A stretch of 64,000 nt of DNA from G963663775 sp963663775 (GCA_963663775.1 OY760624.1:1860001-1924000); one strand, 5' to 3'. Shown: positions 33,696-42,987, numbered from the stretch's first letter. Notes: generated by a model not told the origin, from the letters alone. Program-made: numbers and translations.

Positions 33696-34859
33696 ATGAA
33701 AAAAATTTTGAGTGGCGTTTTGGCTGCAGCAATGATGACTGCGGCACTTTCCGGTTGCGGCAGTGCGCCGGCAGCATCAGATGATGCAGCGGGCACAGAT
33801 GCGGCGTCTGGTGCGGTGTTTAAGATTGGCGGAATTGGACCGCTGACCGGTGCAGCAGCGGCATATGGCATTTCTGTCAAGCAGGGGGCACAGGTTGCAA
33901 TCGATGAAATCAATCAGGCAGGCGGTGTACAGGTGGGAGATACCACTTACACGTTTGACATGATTTTTGAAGATGACGAAGCAACTGAGGACAAGGCGAT
34001 TCAGGCATATAATACCGTAATGGACGAAGGCATCAATGCTTTGATGGGCTGTGTCACCTCCGGTGCTTGTATCGCAATCGTTGACCAGACGGCGGCAGAC
34101 GGCATCCTGCAGATTACACCTTCCGGCTCGGCAGAAGGCTGCATCAAGAACGACAACGCATTCCGTATTTGCTTCTCTGATCCGGAGCAGGGCATTGCAA
34201 TGGCAGATTATATGATGGATACATTGGGCAAGAGCAAGGTTGCAGTCATTTATAATAATGCGGACGAATATTCCACGGGACTGCGTCAGGCATTTGAAGA
34301 TGAAGTGGCGGCAAAGGGCGGTTCGGTCGTTGCTTCCGAAGCATTTGCAACAGGCGATGTGGACTTCAACACACAGCTGACCAAGATTAAGAACAGCGAT
34401 GCGGAAATCATTTATGTACCGGCATACTATCAGGATGCAACCTATATCACCAAGCAGGCATCTGAAATGGGCATGAAGCTGCCGTTCTTGGGCTCTGATG
34501 GCTGGGATGGCGTGTTGGGCACCGTAACCGACCCGACAACCGTGGAAGGTGCGATTTTCTCCTCTCCGTTCTGCGCATCTGTAGACGATGCCAAGGTAAA
34601 AACATTTGTGGATGCTTACCAGACTGCGTATGATGCTGTGCCGGATCAGTTTGCAGCAGACGGCTATGACTGCATTTATACCTTCAAGGCGGCGATGGAA
34701 AAAGCAGGCTCCATTGAAGACGCAGACATGATTGCAGCAATGACAGAAATCACAGTTGCCGGCTTGACAGGTGATGCGATTACATTTGATGCTTCCGGTG
34801 CACCGAACAAGGAAGTACGTTATGTCAAGGTGACAGACGGTGCTTATGCATACGCGTAA
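33696..34859 (+). CDS. livJ: Branched-chain amino acid ABC transporter, substrate-binding lipoprotein
   Basis: This 387-residue periplasmic-type binding protein (Peripla_BP_6) is anchored as a lipoprotein: the signal ends in ALSGCG with the lipidated Cys near 21, then an Ala/Ser/Asp-rich linker. The mature part starts FKIGGIGPLTGAAAAYGISVK, has ALMGCVTSGACIAI near 112 and the family block YNNADEYSTGLRQAFEDE near 187. RBS GGAGGG precedes ATG. It heads livJ-H-M-G-F; a terminator-like hairpin after it probably reduces expression of the membrane parts. The ligand may be leucine/isoleucine/valine or another amino acid or amide. Confidence 0.93.
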   Translation: MKKILSGVLAAAMMTAALSGCGSAPAASDDAAGTDAASGAVFKIGGIGPLTGAAAAYGISVKQGAQVAIDEINQAGGVQVGDTTYTFDMIFEDDEATEDKAIQAYNTVMDEGINALMGCVTSGACIAIVDQTAADGILQITPSGSAEGCIKNDNAFRICFSDPEQGIAMADYMMDTLGKSKVAVIYNNADEYSTGLRQAFEDEVAAKGGSVVASEAFATGDVDFNTQLTKIKNSDAEIIYVPAYYQDATYITKQASEMGMKLPFLGSDGWDGVLGTVTDPTTVEGAIFSSPFCASVDDAKVKTFVDAYQTAYDAVPDQFAADGYDCIYTFKAAMEKAGSIEDADMIAAMTEITVAGLTGDAITFDASGAPNKEVRYVKVTDGAYAYA

Positions 34860-34911
34860 GCGGTTTATAGCAAAGAAAGGTTAGGAACAAACGAACGGTT
34901 CCTGCCTGGGA

Positions 34912-34951
34912 AAAGGGGGCAGACTTCTGCCTCCTTTCCGATTTTTCTTTT
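34912..34951 (+). terminator. Partial terminator between livJ and livH
   Basis: AAAGGGGGCAGA (34912-34923) pairs with TCTGCCTCCTTT (34926-34937) with one G-U pair, followed by CCGATTTTTCTTTT. A smaller hairpin AGGAAC/GTTCCT (34883-34903) precedes it. Such a site lets the binding protein be made in excess. Confidence 0.75.
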
Positions 34952-35032
34952 GCATACAGTATAGAAAGATGACTTATATACAGTATGCTATCGCAAAAGA
35001 ATGCGTATCAAATGTTTGAGTGGGGTGTAACA

Positions 35033-35923
35033 ATGGATATTTTCAGCAGTCTGATGGAGCAGTTAATCAATGGATTGCGAACGGGTTCAATCTATGCACT
35101 GATTGCACTTGGATATACCATGGTTTATGGCATTGCAAAAATGATCAATTTTGCACATGGCGATATTATCATGGTGGGTGCATATTTGCTGTATCTGTTT
35201 GGTGCAGGCAAGTTGGGGCTGCCGCCGGCTGTGGTGATTGTGCTTGCAATTATTTTATGTGCGGCACTGGGGGTTGTGACTGAAAAAATCGCATACAAGC
35301 CGCTGCGAAATGCGCCGCCGCTGGCAGTTTTGATTACTGCAATCGGTGTTAGCTATTTTCTGCAGAATTTTATGCTGATTACGATGGGTGCAACGCCGAT
35401 TCCGTTTGGCTCCATCATCAAATTGCCATCGGTGCAGCTGGGCAGCATCACCATTTCCGGCATTACCATCATCACATTGGTTGTGACCGTGGTTTGCATG
35501 ACGGGCTTGATTTTGTTCGTGCAGAAAACCAAAACCGGTGCCGCCATGCGTGCGGTTTCAGAAGACCGTGGTGCAGCGGCTTTGATGGGCATCAATGTCA
35601 ACCGAACGATTTCGCTGACATTTGCCATCGGCTCGGGTTTGGCAGCGGTTGCAGGTCTGCTGTTTATCAGCCAATATGAATCGCTCCAGCCGACTTTGGG
35701 CGCACTGCCGGGCATTAAGGCGTTTGTCGCAGCGGTATTGGGCGGTATCGGCTCGATTCCAGGCGCAATCGTAGGCGGTATCATTCTGGGCATTATCGAA
35801 AGCTTGGTAAAGGCATATCTTTCCACTCAGCTTACCGACGCAATCTCATTTGCCGTGTTGGTGGTCGTATTGTTGGTTCGTCCGGTTGGTATCATGGGCA
35901 AACTGAGAAATGAGAAGGTGTAA
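35033..35923 (+). CDS. livH: Branched-chain amino acid ABC transporter permease LivH
   Basis: This 296-residue membrane permease has about eight hydrophobic segments. It has the LivH hallmarks LINGLRTGSIYALIALGYTM (about 10-29), MVYGIAKMINFAHGD (about 28-42) and ALPGIKAFVAAVLGGIGSIPGA (about 223-244), the last being the EAA-like loop that contacts the ATPases. ATG at 35033 is chosen over TTG/ATG upstream because GGGGTG precedes it and the start fits the family. LivM begins 5 nt after. Confidence 0.93.
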   Translation: MDIFSSLMEQLINGLRTGSIYALIALGYTMVYGIAKMINFAHGDIIMVGAYLLYLFGAGKLGLPPAVVIVLAIILCAALGVVTEKIAYKPLRNAPPLAVLITAIGVSYFLQNFMLITMGATPIPFGSIIKLPSVQLGSITISGITIITLVVTVVCMTGLILFVQKTKTGAAMRAVSEDRGAAALMGINVNRTISLTFAIGSGLAAVAGLLFISQYESLQPTLGALPGIKAFVAAVLGGIGSIPGAIVGGIILGIIESLVKAYLSTQLTDAISFAVLVVVLLVRPVGIMGKLRNEKV

Positions 35924-35927
35924 TGCG

Positions 35928-36893
35928 ATGAAAAGAAAATTTTTATGCAAAAAGAATTTACTGACCGCCATCTTCATTGTTGCAGTATATGCTTTGATGA
36001 TGCTTCTTTCAAATGGCGATTTGCTTTCTCGTCAGCTGAAATCGGTGATTGTACCGTGCTGTTATAATGTGATTTTGGCGGTTTCGCTGAGTTTGATTGT
36101 CGGCGTGCTGGGGGAATTGACCTTAGGACACGCAGGGTTTATGTCCATTGGTGCCTATGCAGGGGCATTGGTCACCACGCATACCACGCTGCCGGTGTTT
36201 GCTGCGCTGCCGTTGGCATTGGTTGTGGGCGGCTGTGTGGCGGCATTGTTCGGCGTTGTGATTGGGGTACCCGTTCTGCGCTTGAAGGGTGATTATCTTG
36301 CGATTGTGACGCTGGGGTTTGGCGAAATTATCAAATCTATCTTCAACTTTTTGTCCATTACAGGCGGCGCAAAGGGGCTGTCCGGCATCCCGATTTACAC
36401 CTCTTACCGCAGCTTTACCGTGGTCTTTATTTTGACGGTGCTTTCGGTGCTGCTAATTACCAATTTGACGCATTCCCGCCACGGCAGAGCATTTGCAGCG
36501 ATTCGAGATAATGCGATTGCCGCACAAGCCACCGGCATTTCGGTGAGCCGTTATAAGACGATGGCGTTTGTCATTTCAGCGTTTTTTGCAGGCATCGCAG
36601 GCGTGGTTTATGCGCATAATGTTGGGATTTTAAAGCCTGCAAACTTCGATTATAACACTTCCATCGAAATTTTGGTCATGGTTGTGTTGGGCGGTATGGG
36701 CTCTATTAAGGGGTCTGTAATTGCGGCGATTGTCTTAACCTTGCTGCCGGAATTGCTACGCTCGTTTGCAGATTATCGCATGCTGCTGTATGCGATTGTG
36801 CTGATTGCAATGATGCTGTTTAACAACTCCAAATGGAAAAAATTATTTTTGGAAAAACGTGCGTTGAAGCAGATACCAAAGGAGGTTGAATGA
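35928..36893 (+). CDS. livM: Branched-chain amino acid ABC transporter permease LivM
   Basis: This 321-residue second permease has about nine membrane segments. Family blocks are LIVGVLGELTLGHAGFMSIGAYAGA (split, about 56-80), LRLKGDYLAIVTLGFGEI (about 118-135) and the ATPase-coupling loop SIEILVMVVLGGMGSIKGSV (about 246-265). ATG at 35928 has AAGGTG 7 nt upstream; the frame is open from 35910. The stop TGA is followed one base later by livG's start. Confidence 0.93.
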   Translation: MKRKFLCKKNLLTAIFIVAVYALMMLLSNGDLLSRQLKSVIVPCCYNVILAVSLSLIVGVLGELTLGHAGFMSIGAYAGALVTTHTTLPVFAALPLALVVGGCVAALFGVVIGVPVLRLKGDYLAIVTLGFGEIIKSIFNFLSITGGAKGLSGIPIYTSYRSFTVVFILTVLSVLLITNLTHSRHGRAFAAIRDNAIAAQATGISVSRYKTMAFVISAFFAGIAGVVYAHNVGILKPANFDYNTSIEILVMVVLGGMGSIKGSVIAAIVLTLLPELLRSFADYRMLLYAIVLIAMMLFNNSKWKKLFLEKRALKQIPKEVE

Positions 36894-36894
36894 T

Positions 36895-37653
36895 ATGCCA
36901 ATGCTAGAGGTAACAGGGCTGGGCATTTCTTTTGGTGGATTGCGTGCAGTGGATGAGCTGAATCTGTCCATAGAAAAAGGTGCTTTGGTTGGATTGATTG
37001 GGCCAAATGGTGCTGGAAAAACCACGATGTTCAATATGCTGACAGGTGTCTATCGCCCGACAGACGGCGGCATTCGACTGGACGGCGAGAATTTAGTCGG
37101 GAAAAAGCCGGAGGAGATTTCTGCCGCTGGTGTGGCACGTACATTTCAAAATATTCGTTTGTTTTCCAAATTAACCGTTTTAGAGAATGTAAAGGTTGGC
37201 TTACACAACCAAATCCAATATGGGTTGGCGCATAGCCTGTTCCATACCCGTGCATATGCAAAGCGTGAAGCAGAGATGGATGAGCGGGCTTTGGATATAC
37301 TCAAGGTGTTTCAGCTTGACAATCTCTATGACCATAAAGCCACCAATTTGCCCTATGGAAAGCAGCGAAAACTGGAAATTGCACGTGCACTGGCAACCGC
37401 ACCAAAGCTGCTGCTGTTGGACGAGCCAGCTGCGGGCATGAACCCCAATGAAACCGCAGAGCTGATGGATACCATTCAACTGGTGCGTGAAAAATTTGGG
37501 GTGACGATTTTGTTGATTGAGCACGACATGAAGCTGGTAGGCGGTATTTGCGAATATCTCTATGTGCTGAATTTTGGGCGTGAATTGGCGCAGGGAACAC
37601 CACGGGAAGTGTTAAACAACCCCGAAGTGATTACCGCATATTTGGGTGAATAA
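36895..37653 (+). CDS. livG: Branched-chain amino acid ABC transporter ATP-binding protein LivG
   Basis: This 252-residue ABC ATPase has Walker A GPNGAGKTT (about 37-45), a Q-loop in FQNIRLF (about 83-89), the LivG-type signature LPYGKQRKLEIARAL (about 147-161), Walker B LLLLDEPAAGMNP (about 167-179) and the H-loop LLIEHDM (about 206-212). The long insertion between Q-loop and signature (HSLFHTRAYAKREAEMDE) separates LivG from LivF. ATG at 36895 follows AAAGGAGG by 9 nt. Confidence 0.94.
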   Translation: MPMLEVTGLGISFGGLRAVDELNLSIEKGALVGLIGPNGAGKTTMFNMLTGVYRPTDGGIRLDGENLVGKKPEEISAAGVARTFQNIRLFSKLTVLENVKVGLHNQIQYGLAHSLFHTRAYAKREAEMDERALDILKVFQLDNLYDHKATNLPYGKQRKLEIARALATAPKLLLLDEPAAGMNPNETAELMDTIQLVREKFGVTILLIEHDMKLVGGICEYLYVLNFGRELAQGTPREVLNNPEVITAYLGE

Positions 37654-37666
37654 AGGAGGGAAAAAC

Positions 37667-38374
37667 ATGAAAATGCTAGAGATTTCAGGGCTAAATGTGT
37701 ATTACGGCATGATACATGCAATTCGTGATGTTTCCTTCCAAGTGGACCAGGGAGAGGTTATTGCGCTGATTGGTGCAAATGGTGCGGGAAAAACCACAAT
37801 TTTGCATACAATCACCGGTCTGCTTGCCCCAAAATCAGGGAAGGTTTCCTTTGAGGGGAAAGAGATCACCAAGACCCCTGGACATGATATTGTACGACTG
37901 GGGATGAGTCATGTACCGGAGGGGCGCCGTGTATTTGCCGACCTTTCGGTATATGAAAATCTAAAATTAGGAGCATATACACGACCCAAGAGCGAAATGG
38001 AGCCAACGATTCGCACCGTTTATGAGCGGTTTCCACGCTTGGAGGAACGCAAGCATCAGTTGGCGGGCACATTGTCCGGCGGCGAACAGCAGATGCTTGC
38101 CATGGGACGTGCTTTGATGGCGCATCCGAAAATTATTTTGATGGATGAACCCTCTATGGGATTATCACCGCTTTTCGTCAATGAAATTTTTAAAATCATT
38201 CAGGATGTCAGTGCACAGGGCACGACGGTTTTACTGGTAGAGCAAAATGCAAAAAAGGCACTTGCCATTGCGGATCGTGCCTATGTTTTGGAAACCGGTC
38301 GCATTATCAAGGATGGCAATGCAGATGAATTGATGAATGATGATGCGATTAAAAAGGCTTATCTGGGAGAATAG
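37667..38374 (+). CDS. livF: Branched-chain amino acid ABC transporter ATP-binding protein LivF
   Basis: This 235-residue ABC ATPase has Walker A GANGAGKTTI (about 35-44), SHVPEGRRVFADLSV (about 83-97, the LivF mark), signature LSGGEQQMLAMGRAL (about 137-151), Walker B IILMDEPSMGLSP (about 157-169) and LLVEQNA (about 192-198). AAGGAGGG precedes ATG. It ends 10 nt before the cytidylate-kinase-like gene, which may be part of the same transcript. Confidence 0.94.
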   Translation: MKMLEISGLNVYYGMIHAIRDVSFQVDQGEVIALIGANGAGKTTILHTITGLLAPKSGKVSFEGKEITKTPGHDIVRLGMSHVPEGRRVFADLSVYENLKLGAYTRPKSEMEPTIRTVYERFPRLEERKHQLAGTLSGGEQQMLAMGRALMAHPKIILMDEPSMGLSPLFVNEIFKIIQDVSAQGTTVLLVEQNAKKALAIADRAYVLETGRIIKDGNADELMNDDAIKKAYLGE

Positions 38375-38384
38375 GAGGCTTTCT

Positions 38385-39005
38385 ATGACGCAGCTTAGGA
38401 TTACCATTGAAAGACAATATGGCTCTGGCGGAAAAACCATTGGTCAGATGCTGGCAGAACGACTCCAAATCCCTTGTTACGATAGAGATATTATCACAAT
38501 GGCGTCTGAAAATAGCGGCATCAACGCCTCTCTGTTTTCAGACGAGCGATTAAAGCCGGGTTTTTGGAAACATATCAAGCGGAAATATCAAGATAGTCTG
38601 CCAATTCCACCGGAGCAGGATGGATTTGTGGCAGATGATAATCTCTATCGCTATCAAGCGGATATGATTCGTCAATTGGCAGAGCAAGGGCCATGTGTTC
38701 TGATTGGTCGATGTGCAGACCACATTTTGCGGGAGCGCAAGGACGTTGTGCGTGTGTTAGTACATGCACCGGAAGCCTTTTGCCTGCAGGAGGCGGCAAA
38801 GGTAGATTCGCTGCCAGAGCAGGAATTGAAGCGGAAAATTGCAGAAACAGATACGTATCGTGCTAAGTATTATCGATACTATACGGGGCAGGATTGGCTG
38901 AATGCCAGCAATTATGATATTGCGCTCAATAGTGCCGTATTAGGCTTTGAGGGAACTGCCGATACGCTGGAAGCCTATTTTAAAATGCGAGAAACTGCGA
39001 GATAA
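38385..39005 (+). CDS. Cytidylate-kinase-like family protein
   Basis: This 206-residue P-loop kinase-like protein (Cytidylate_kin2 group) starts TITIERQYGSGGKTIGQMLAE; the loop GSGGKTIG (about 13-20) is the nucleotide site, YDRDIITMAS (about 32-41) and LIGRCADHILRER (about 105-117) are family blocks. These proteins resemble CMP kinase but their substrate is unknown. TAGGAGG precedes ATG at 38385. It is last in the liv run; a 23-bp perfect stem-loop ends the transcript. Linkage to transport is only by position. Confidence 0.82.
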   Translation: MTQLRITIERQYGSGGKTIGQMLAERLQIPCYDRDIITMASENSGINASLFSDERLKPGFWKHIKRKYQDSLPIPPEQDGFVADDNLYRYQADMIRQLAEQGPCVLIGRCADHILRERKDVVRVLVHAPEAFCLQEAAKVDSLPEQELKRKIAETDTYRAKYYRYYTGQDWLNASNYDIALNSAVLGFEGTADTLEAYFKMRETAR

Positions 39006-39059
39006 ACCATAAAAAAGTGTGCATCACAATGATTGCGTGATGCACACTTTTTTATGGTT
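39005..39059. terminator. Bidirectional terminator, 23-bp perfect stem
   Basis: AACCATAAAAAAGTGTGCATCAC (split; 39005-39027) and its exact complement (39037-39059) flank a 9-nt loop. A-run on one side and T-run on the other serve the liv operon on the plus strand. Confidence 0.88.
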
Positions 39060-39085
39060 TCGAGAGAAAAAAACAGATGAAAAAT

Positions 39086-39113
39086 CGGAGGTATTGCAGT
39101 TGCAATACCTCCG
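39086..39113 (-). terminator. Terminator of fba
   Basis: CGGAGGTATTGCA (39086-39098) and TGCAATACCTCCG (39101-39113) form a perfect 13-bp stem with a 2-nt formal loop; on the minus strand it is followed by ATTTTTC. Confidence 0.85.
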
Positions 39114-39132
39114 AAATAAGCAATTCTATCAA

Positions 39133-40062
39133 TTATGCCTTGCCGTTGCAGCCCAAAACGTTGAGCAGCTTGTGCTGAACCATGTCCTTGATTGCAGCGC
39201 GAGCCGGCTTCAGGTACTGACGCGGGTCGAAGTCAGCCGGATTCAGAGCCATGTGCTCACGAATTGCAGCTGTCATTGCCAGACGCAGGTCAGAGTCGAT
39301 GTTAATCTTACAAACAGCGCCTTCAGCAGCCTGACGAAGCATTGCTTCCGGAATACCGATTGCATCCGGCATAGCACCGCCGTACTGGTTTACCTTAGCA
39401 ACGAAGTCCTGCGGAACAGAAGAAGCACCATGCAGAACAATCGGGAACTCCGGCAGACGCTTGGAAACTTCTTCCAGGATGTCAAAGCGCAGCTGCGGCT
39501 CCATGCCAGGCTTGAACTTGAACGCACCATGAGAAGTACCGATAGCGATTGCCAAAGAGTCAACGCCGGTCTTGGTAACGAAATCTTCAACCTGACCCGG
39601 GTCGGTGTAGGAGTGGTTTTCAACAGCAACGTCATCTTCTACGCCAGCCAGCTGACCCAGCTCTGCTTCAACAACAGCACCGTGTGCATGTGCATATTCA
39701 ACAACCTGCTTGGTAATCTTTACGTTTTCTTCATACGGCAGATGGGAACCGTCGAACATAACAGAGGAGAAACCTCCGTCGATGCAGTCCTTACACAGTT
39801 CAAAGCTGGAGCCATGGTCCAAGTGCAGTGCAATCGGCAAGCCGGTTTCGATGATTGCAGCTTCAACCAGCTTTACCAGATAGGTGTGGTTTGCATAAGC
39901 GCGTGCACCCTTGGAAACCTGAAGAATCAGAGGAGCCTTTACCTCAGCTGCAGCCTCGGTGATGCCCTGAATGATTTCCATGTTGTTGACGTTGAACGCA
40001 CCGATTGCATATCCGCCTTCGTATGCCTTCTTAAACATTTCCTTAGTGGTAACTAATGCCAT
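39133..40062 (-). CDS. fba: Class II fructose-bisphosphate aldolase
   Basis: This 309-residue zinc-dependent aldolase splits fructose 1,6-bisphosphate into two triose phosphates. Key blocks are AIGAFNVNNMEI (about 19-30), LHLDHGSSFE (about 80-89, catalytic Asp and first zinc His), FDGSHLPYEEN (about 103-113), GTSHGAFKF (about 180-188, zinc His) and LHGASSVP (about 208-215). Family length fits. RBS AAGGAGAAG precedes ATG. Codon use is strongly biased to a small set, as in highly expressed genes. Promoter TTGATT-17-TAAAAT lies about 65-90 nt upstream. Confidence 0.95.
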   Translation of the reverse strand: MALVTTKEMFKKAYEGGYAIGAFNVNNMEIIQGITEAAAEVKAPLILQVSKGARAYANHTYLVKLVEAAIIETGLPIALHLDHGSSFELCKDCIDGGFSSVMFDGSHLPYEENVKITKQVVEYAHAHGAVVEAELGQLAGVEDDVAVENHSYTDPGQVEDFVTKTGVDSLAIAIGTSHGAFKFKPGMEPQLRFDILEEVSKRLPEFPIVLHGASSVPQDFVAKVNQYGGAMPDAIGIPEAMLRQAAEGAVCKINIDSDLRLAMTAAIREHMALNPADFDPRQYLKPARAAIKDMVQHKLLNVLGCNGKA

Positions 40063-40125
40063 TATATCTCTTCTCCTTAATAAAAATTTACATAACCAGA
40101 TTCTTATAATTCGAACGCTATGACT

Positions 40126-40154
40126 ATTTTACCAGTCTGATTCGCTAAAATCAA
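40126..40154 (-). promoter_or_regulatory. Promoter of fba
   Basis: On the minus strand TTGATT (40154-40149), 17 nt, TAAAAT (40131-40126). Confidence 0.6.
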
Positions 40155-40228
40155 GCACTATGCATTAAAAATTTCAACAAAAAAATTGAATTGTTTAAAA
40201 TTCGATGATTTAATGTAGAAGTGCACAG

Positions 40229-40262
40229 AAAAGCAACGCCGAATGATAGCGACGTTGCTTTT
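40229..40262. terminator. Terminator of the SLH protein gene
   Basis: AAAAGCAACG (40229-40238) and CGTTGCTTTT (40253-40262) form a 10-bp stem downstream of the minus-strand gene, usable in both directions. Confidence 0.75.
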
Positions 40263-40298
40263 TATGTGCATAGACTTTACAGTGCGCCGTGCAGCGAA

Positions 40299-41654
40299 TT
40301 ATTCGGTGACTTCTGGCAAGGTATCAGTATCCATGGAGGTGTAGCTGTCCAAATCATCCGGAAGTGTAATGGACACATCGTCGCCGGTGGCGGTGATGGT
40401 GCAGTCTTCGGTCATCGCAATGTCCATAGACTGGTCATCGACGGTAATGCTCATATCAAACGCAGCGTTCATGCTCTGCATCATACCATCGGCAAAGGTT
40501 ACATCGACGGAAATATCACCGAGGGTAAGCTGCATGCCGGTGTCATCCGTGCCAAGGATACCCAATAAATTGGTAATCATGCTGTTGATTGCACCAGGGG
40601 CATATACCATATGCAGGGTGTTTTCATCGGTCATTTGCATACTTTCAATCATGGAGATGGGCTGTGTGTTGCTCATGGTGCCCAGTGCGCTCATGGCATC
40701 GTTCAAGGACATTGCCATTTTCACCTTTGTGTCGCCGGAAGCCATATAATATGTGCCGTCAGCATAATAATAGGTAATATCCTGCGCCATGTTGGTTTCT
40801 TCGCCATCGACATTGACCGAAATATTCATAGCGCCGGTCATTTCCATTTTAGAAGCATCCAAATCTGCTTGATTCATCATCACCTTGACGGCAAGCGGTG
40901 CATCCAAAGAAATGGCATAGCCGCCGGTTGCTTCACCGGAAATGTCTGCATGAATTGTTGCATCCATGGCATAGCGTCCATCGTCCACAAGGGCTTGGTT
41001 TGCCTGCGCATAGGTGTTATACATCTGCAAAAAGTCAGTCATATCGGAAGCGGCTGTGGCATCCACTGCGCCTTCGTCCACAAGCTTTTGCAGCAAGGTA
41101 TCTGTTTCGCTATCCTTCGGCTGCTTTGCAAGTGCGGTATAGCTCATTGCAACAACATTATCACGCAGGAAATTATCGGTGTTGCAGTCTGCAATGTCTG
41201 CAATGCCGAGTTCGGTTGCCTTGTCCATTGCCTGTGCATAGGTAAAATCGCCGGCATCCTCGCTGTAACCCAATGCACGCATCAAAAATACCGAATACAT
41301 CTGTGCAGAGCACTGCTTATTGGGGCTGAATGTGGTGTCGCTGGTGCCGGAGGTCAAGCCGTTTTCATACAGATACTCGACGTAGGGCGCTTCCCAACCA
41401 TTCAAATCGGTGAACGGTGCGGTGTATTCCAGTGCCTTTGCCTCATCCTCTTTGCCCAGCAGACGCACCAGCATGGTGGCAGCTTCTGCACGGGTTGCTG
41501 TGCGGTCGAGTTCGTAACCATTGGAGGTGCCCTGGAATAATCCCATGGTGTTGAGTGCATCTGCGCAATGGTCAAAATTTGCTGCGGACGCAGACGCAGT
41601 CAGTGCAGCTGCGGTGAGGACACCGATGGCTGCGGAGCGGAAAAAATGTTTCAT
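40299..41654 (-). CDS. Exported SLH-domain protein with C-terminal DUF6612-like region
   Basis: This 451-residue exported protein has a signal peptide MKHFFRSAAIGVLTAAALTA ending ASASA (cut near 24-25). Residues about 27-190 form SLH-type repeats, with motifs RAEAATMLVRLLGKE, FTDLNGWEAPYVEYLYENGL and SPNKQCSAQMYSVFLMRALGY; these bind secondary cell-wall polymer. The C-terminal about 240 residues are beta-rich and contain repeated VDGEETNMAQDI and VTFADGMMQ type strands. They resemble the DUF6612 lipoprotein-like domain. ATG at 41654 with AAGGAGAA is chosen because the upstream 29 codons are not a signal peptide. It is likely a surface-attached protein; function unknown. Confidence 0.82.
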   Translation of the reverse strand: MKHFFRSAAIGVLTAAALTASASAANFDHCADALNTMGLFQGTSNGYELDRTATRAEAATMLVRLLGKEDEAKALEYTAPFTDLNGWEAPYVEYLYENGLTSGTSDTTFSPNKQCSAQMYSVFLMRALGYSEDAGDFTYAQAMDKATELGIADIADCNTDNFLRDNVVAMSYTALAKQPKDSETDTLLQKLVDEGAVDATAASDMTDFLQMYNTYAQANQALVDDGRYAMDATIHADISGEATGGYAISLDAPLAVKVMMNQADLDASKMEMTGAMNISVNVDGEETNMAQDITYYYADGTYYMASGDTKVKMAMSLNDAMSALGTMSNTQPISMIESMQMTDENTLHMVYAPGAINSMITNLLGILGTDDTGMQLTLGDISVDVTFADGMMQSMNAAFDMSITVDDQSMDIAMTEDCTITATGDDVSITLPDDLDSYTSMDTDTLPEVTE

Positions 41655-41793
41655 GTTTGTTCTCCTTGTTTGTAGTGTAATTCCAAATCCCATACAATAT
41701 ATGTTAACATAAATATAACACAAAAAGCAAGGTAAATCCAATAACTTTTTTATGAAAAGAATGCGGAAAATGGTATGCAGAAAAGGGAATACG

Positions 41794-41802
41794 TGGTATA
41801 CT
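41794..41802 (+). promoter_or_regulatory. Extended -10 promoter of ldh
   Basis: TGGTATACT: TATACT (41797-41802) with the TGn extension; no clear -35. The ldh start is about 100 nt downstream. Confidence 0.45.
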
Positions 41803-41901
41803 ATAGAAAATTAAGAATGCTGCAGGTCTTGGTATCATAAAGGACGGACTGAATATCTCTTTCAAAATGGATGTTTGAAACGAACGAAAGGTGACTCAAG
41901 T

Positions 41902-42846
41902 ATGGTAAACTTCAGAAAATGTGCAGTCATTGGCGTTGGATTTGTAGGCGCAACTTCTGCATTTACTTTGGCAAACAGCGGACTGTTTTCCGACATTGTG
42001 CTGCTCGATGCAAATCATAAAAAGGCGGTTGGTGAAGCGGCGGACATCAACCATGGCATTTCGTTTTCCAAGCCGTGCCGTGTCCGTGCGGGCGAATATA
42101 CGGATTTGGCAGAATGCGGTTTGATTGTCATTGCGGCAGGTGCAAACCAAAAGCCGGGCGAAACCCGCATTGATTTGCTCAATCGCAATCTTGCCATTTT
42201 AAAATCCATCATTCCGCAGATTACGGCGGTGAATCGAGAATGTATCCTGCTGATTGTGTCCAATCCGGTCGATATTCTCACCTATATGGCAACGAAAATT
42301 GCGGATTTGCCGGCAGGGCATGTTTTTGGCTCCGGCACGGTATTGGATACCTCACGCCTGAAATATATGCTGGGTCAGCATTTGGGCGTAGATAGCCGCA
42401 ATGTGCACGGCTTCATCATTGGTGAGCATGGCGACAGCGAGCTGGCGGTTTGGTCCTCTGCCAATATTTCCGGCTTGGATATTGAGGATTACTGCAAGGT
42501 TGTCGGAAAGGATTACAGCTTTGGCACGATGCAGCGGATTTATGAAAATGTCCGTGATGCGGCATATTCCATCATTGAGGGCAAGGGTGCGACCTATTAT
42601 GCCATCGGTATGGCCGTTTTGCGTATTGCAGAGGCAATTGTGCGGGACGAACATTCGGTTTTGCCGGTTTCTTCCTTGGTAACGGGTCATTACGGCGTGT
42701 CAGAAGTGTGCTTGGGATTGCCGAGCATTGTGAGCCGTGACGGCGTGGAGGCTGTGCTGGATTTACCCTTGAGCGAGGAAGAATTGACGCAGCTGACTGG
42801 TTCTGCGGAGAAACTGCGTGGATTATTGGATGAAATCAATATCTAA
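41902..42846 (+). CDS. ldh: L-lactate dehydrogenase
   Basis: This 314-residue NAD-dependent enzyme reduces pyruvate to L-lactate. The Rossmann motif GVGFVGATSAF (about 11-21), ANQKPGETRIDLLNRN (about 81-96, where Gln before KPGETR favours lactate over malate), IVSNPVDILTY (about 115-125) and the catalytic His of GEHGDSE (His near 176) are present. ATG at 41902 has GAAAGGTGA upstream. It is transcribed alone and ended by a long hairpin. It fits an anaerobic fermenter. Confidence 0.95.
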   Translation: MVNFRKCAVIGVGFVGATSAFTLANSGLFSDIVLLDANHKKAVGEAADINHGISFSKPCRVRAGEYTDLAECGLIVIAAGANQKPGETRIDLLNRNLAILKSIIPQITAVNRECILLIVSNPVDILTYMATKIADLPAGHVFGSGTVLDTSRLKYMLGQHLGVDSRNVHGFIIGEHGDSELAVWSSANISGLDIEDYCKVVGKDYSFGTMQRIYENVRDAAYSIIEGKGATYYAIGMAVLRIAEAIVRDEHSVLPVSSLVTGHYGVSEVCLGLPSIVSRDGVEAVLDLPLSEEELTQLTGSAEKLRGLLDEINI

Positions 42847-42855
42847 ATCAACATG

Positions 42856-42905
42856 AAAAAATCTTTTCGACCTCTCGTTATTTGGGAGAGTCGAAAAGAT
42901 TTTTT
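42856..42905. terminator. Terminator between ldh and the M24 peptidase gene
   Basis: AAAAAATCTTTTCGA (42856-42870) pairs with TCGAAAAGATTTTTT (42891-42905), extended inward by CTCTC/GAGAG. It has flanking A and T runs. Confidence 0.88.
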
Positions 42906-42987
42906 CGGCATTTTGGAATGCAGAACCTATCTTTTGCTGTGCATACAGGTGCTTATATGCAGCAATACCAGCCGCGCAGACAGACCA

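Noticed and set aside
39005..39059. Perfect 23-bp inverted repeat as mobile-element ends
   Set aside because: Loop of 9 nt and flanking A/T runs fit a bidirectional terminator.
39019..40056. Plus-strand open frame of 345 codons over fba
   Set aside because: Antisense of the highly codon-biased aldolase gene, which often leaves long reverse frames.
40611..41540. Plus-strand open frame of 309 codons over the SLH gene
   Set aside because: Antisense shadow; the minus-strand frame has signal peptide and SLH motifs.
42906..42987. Degenerate MITE remnant after the ldh terminator
   Set aside because: Only a 9-nt match (AGAACCTAT) to the element end; too weak to annotate.
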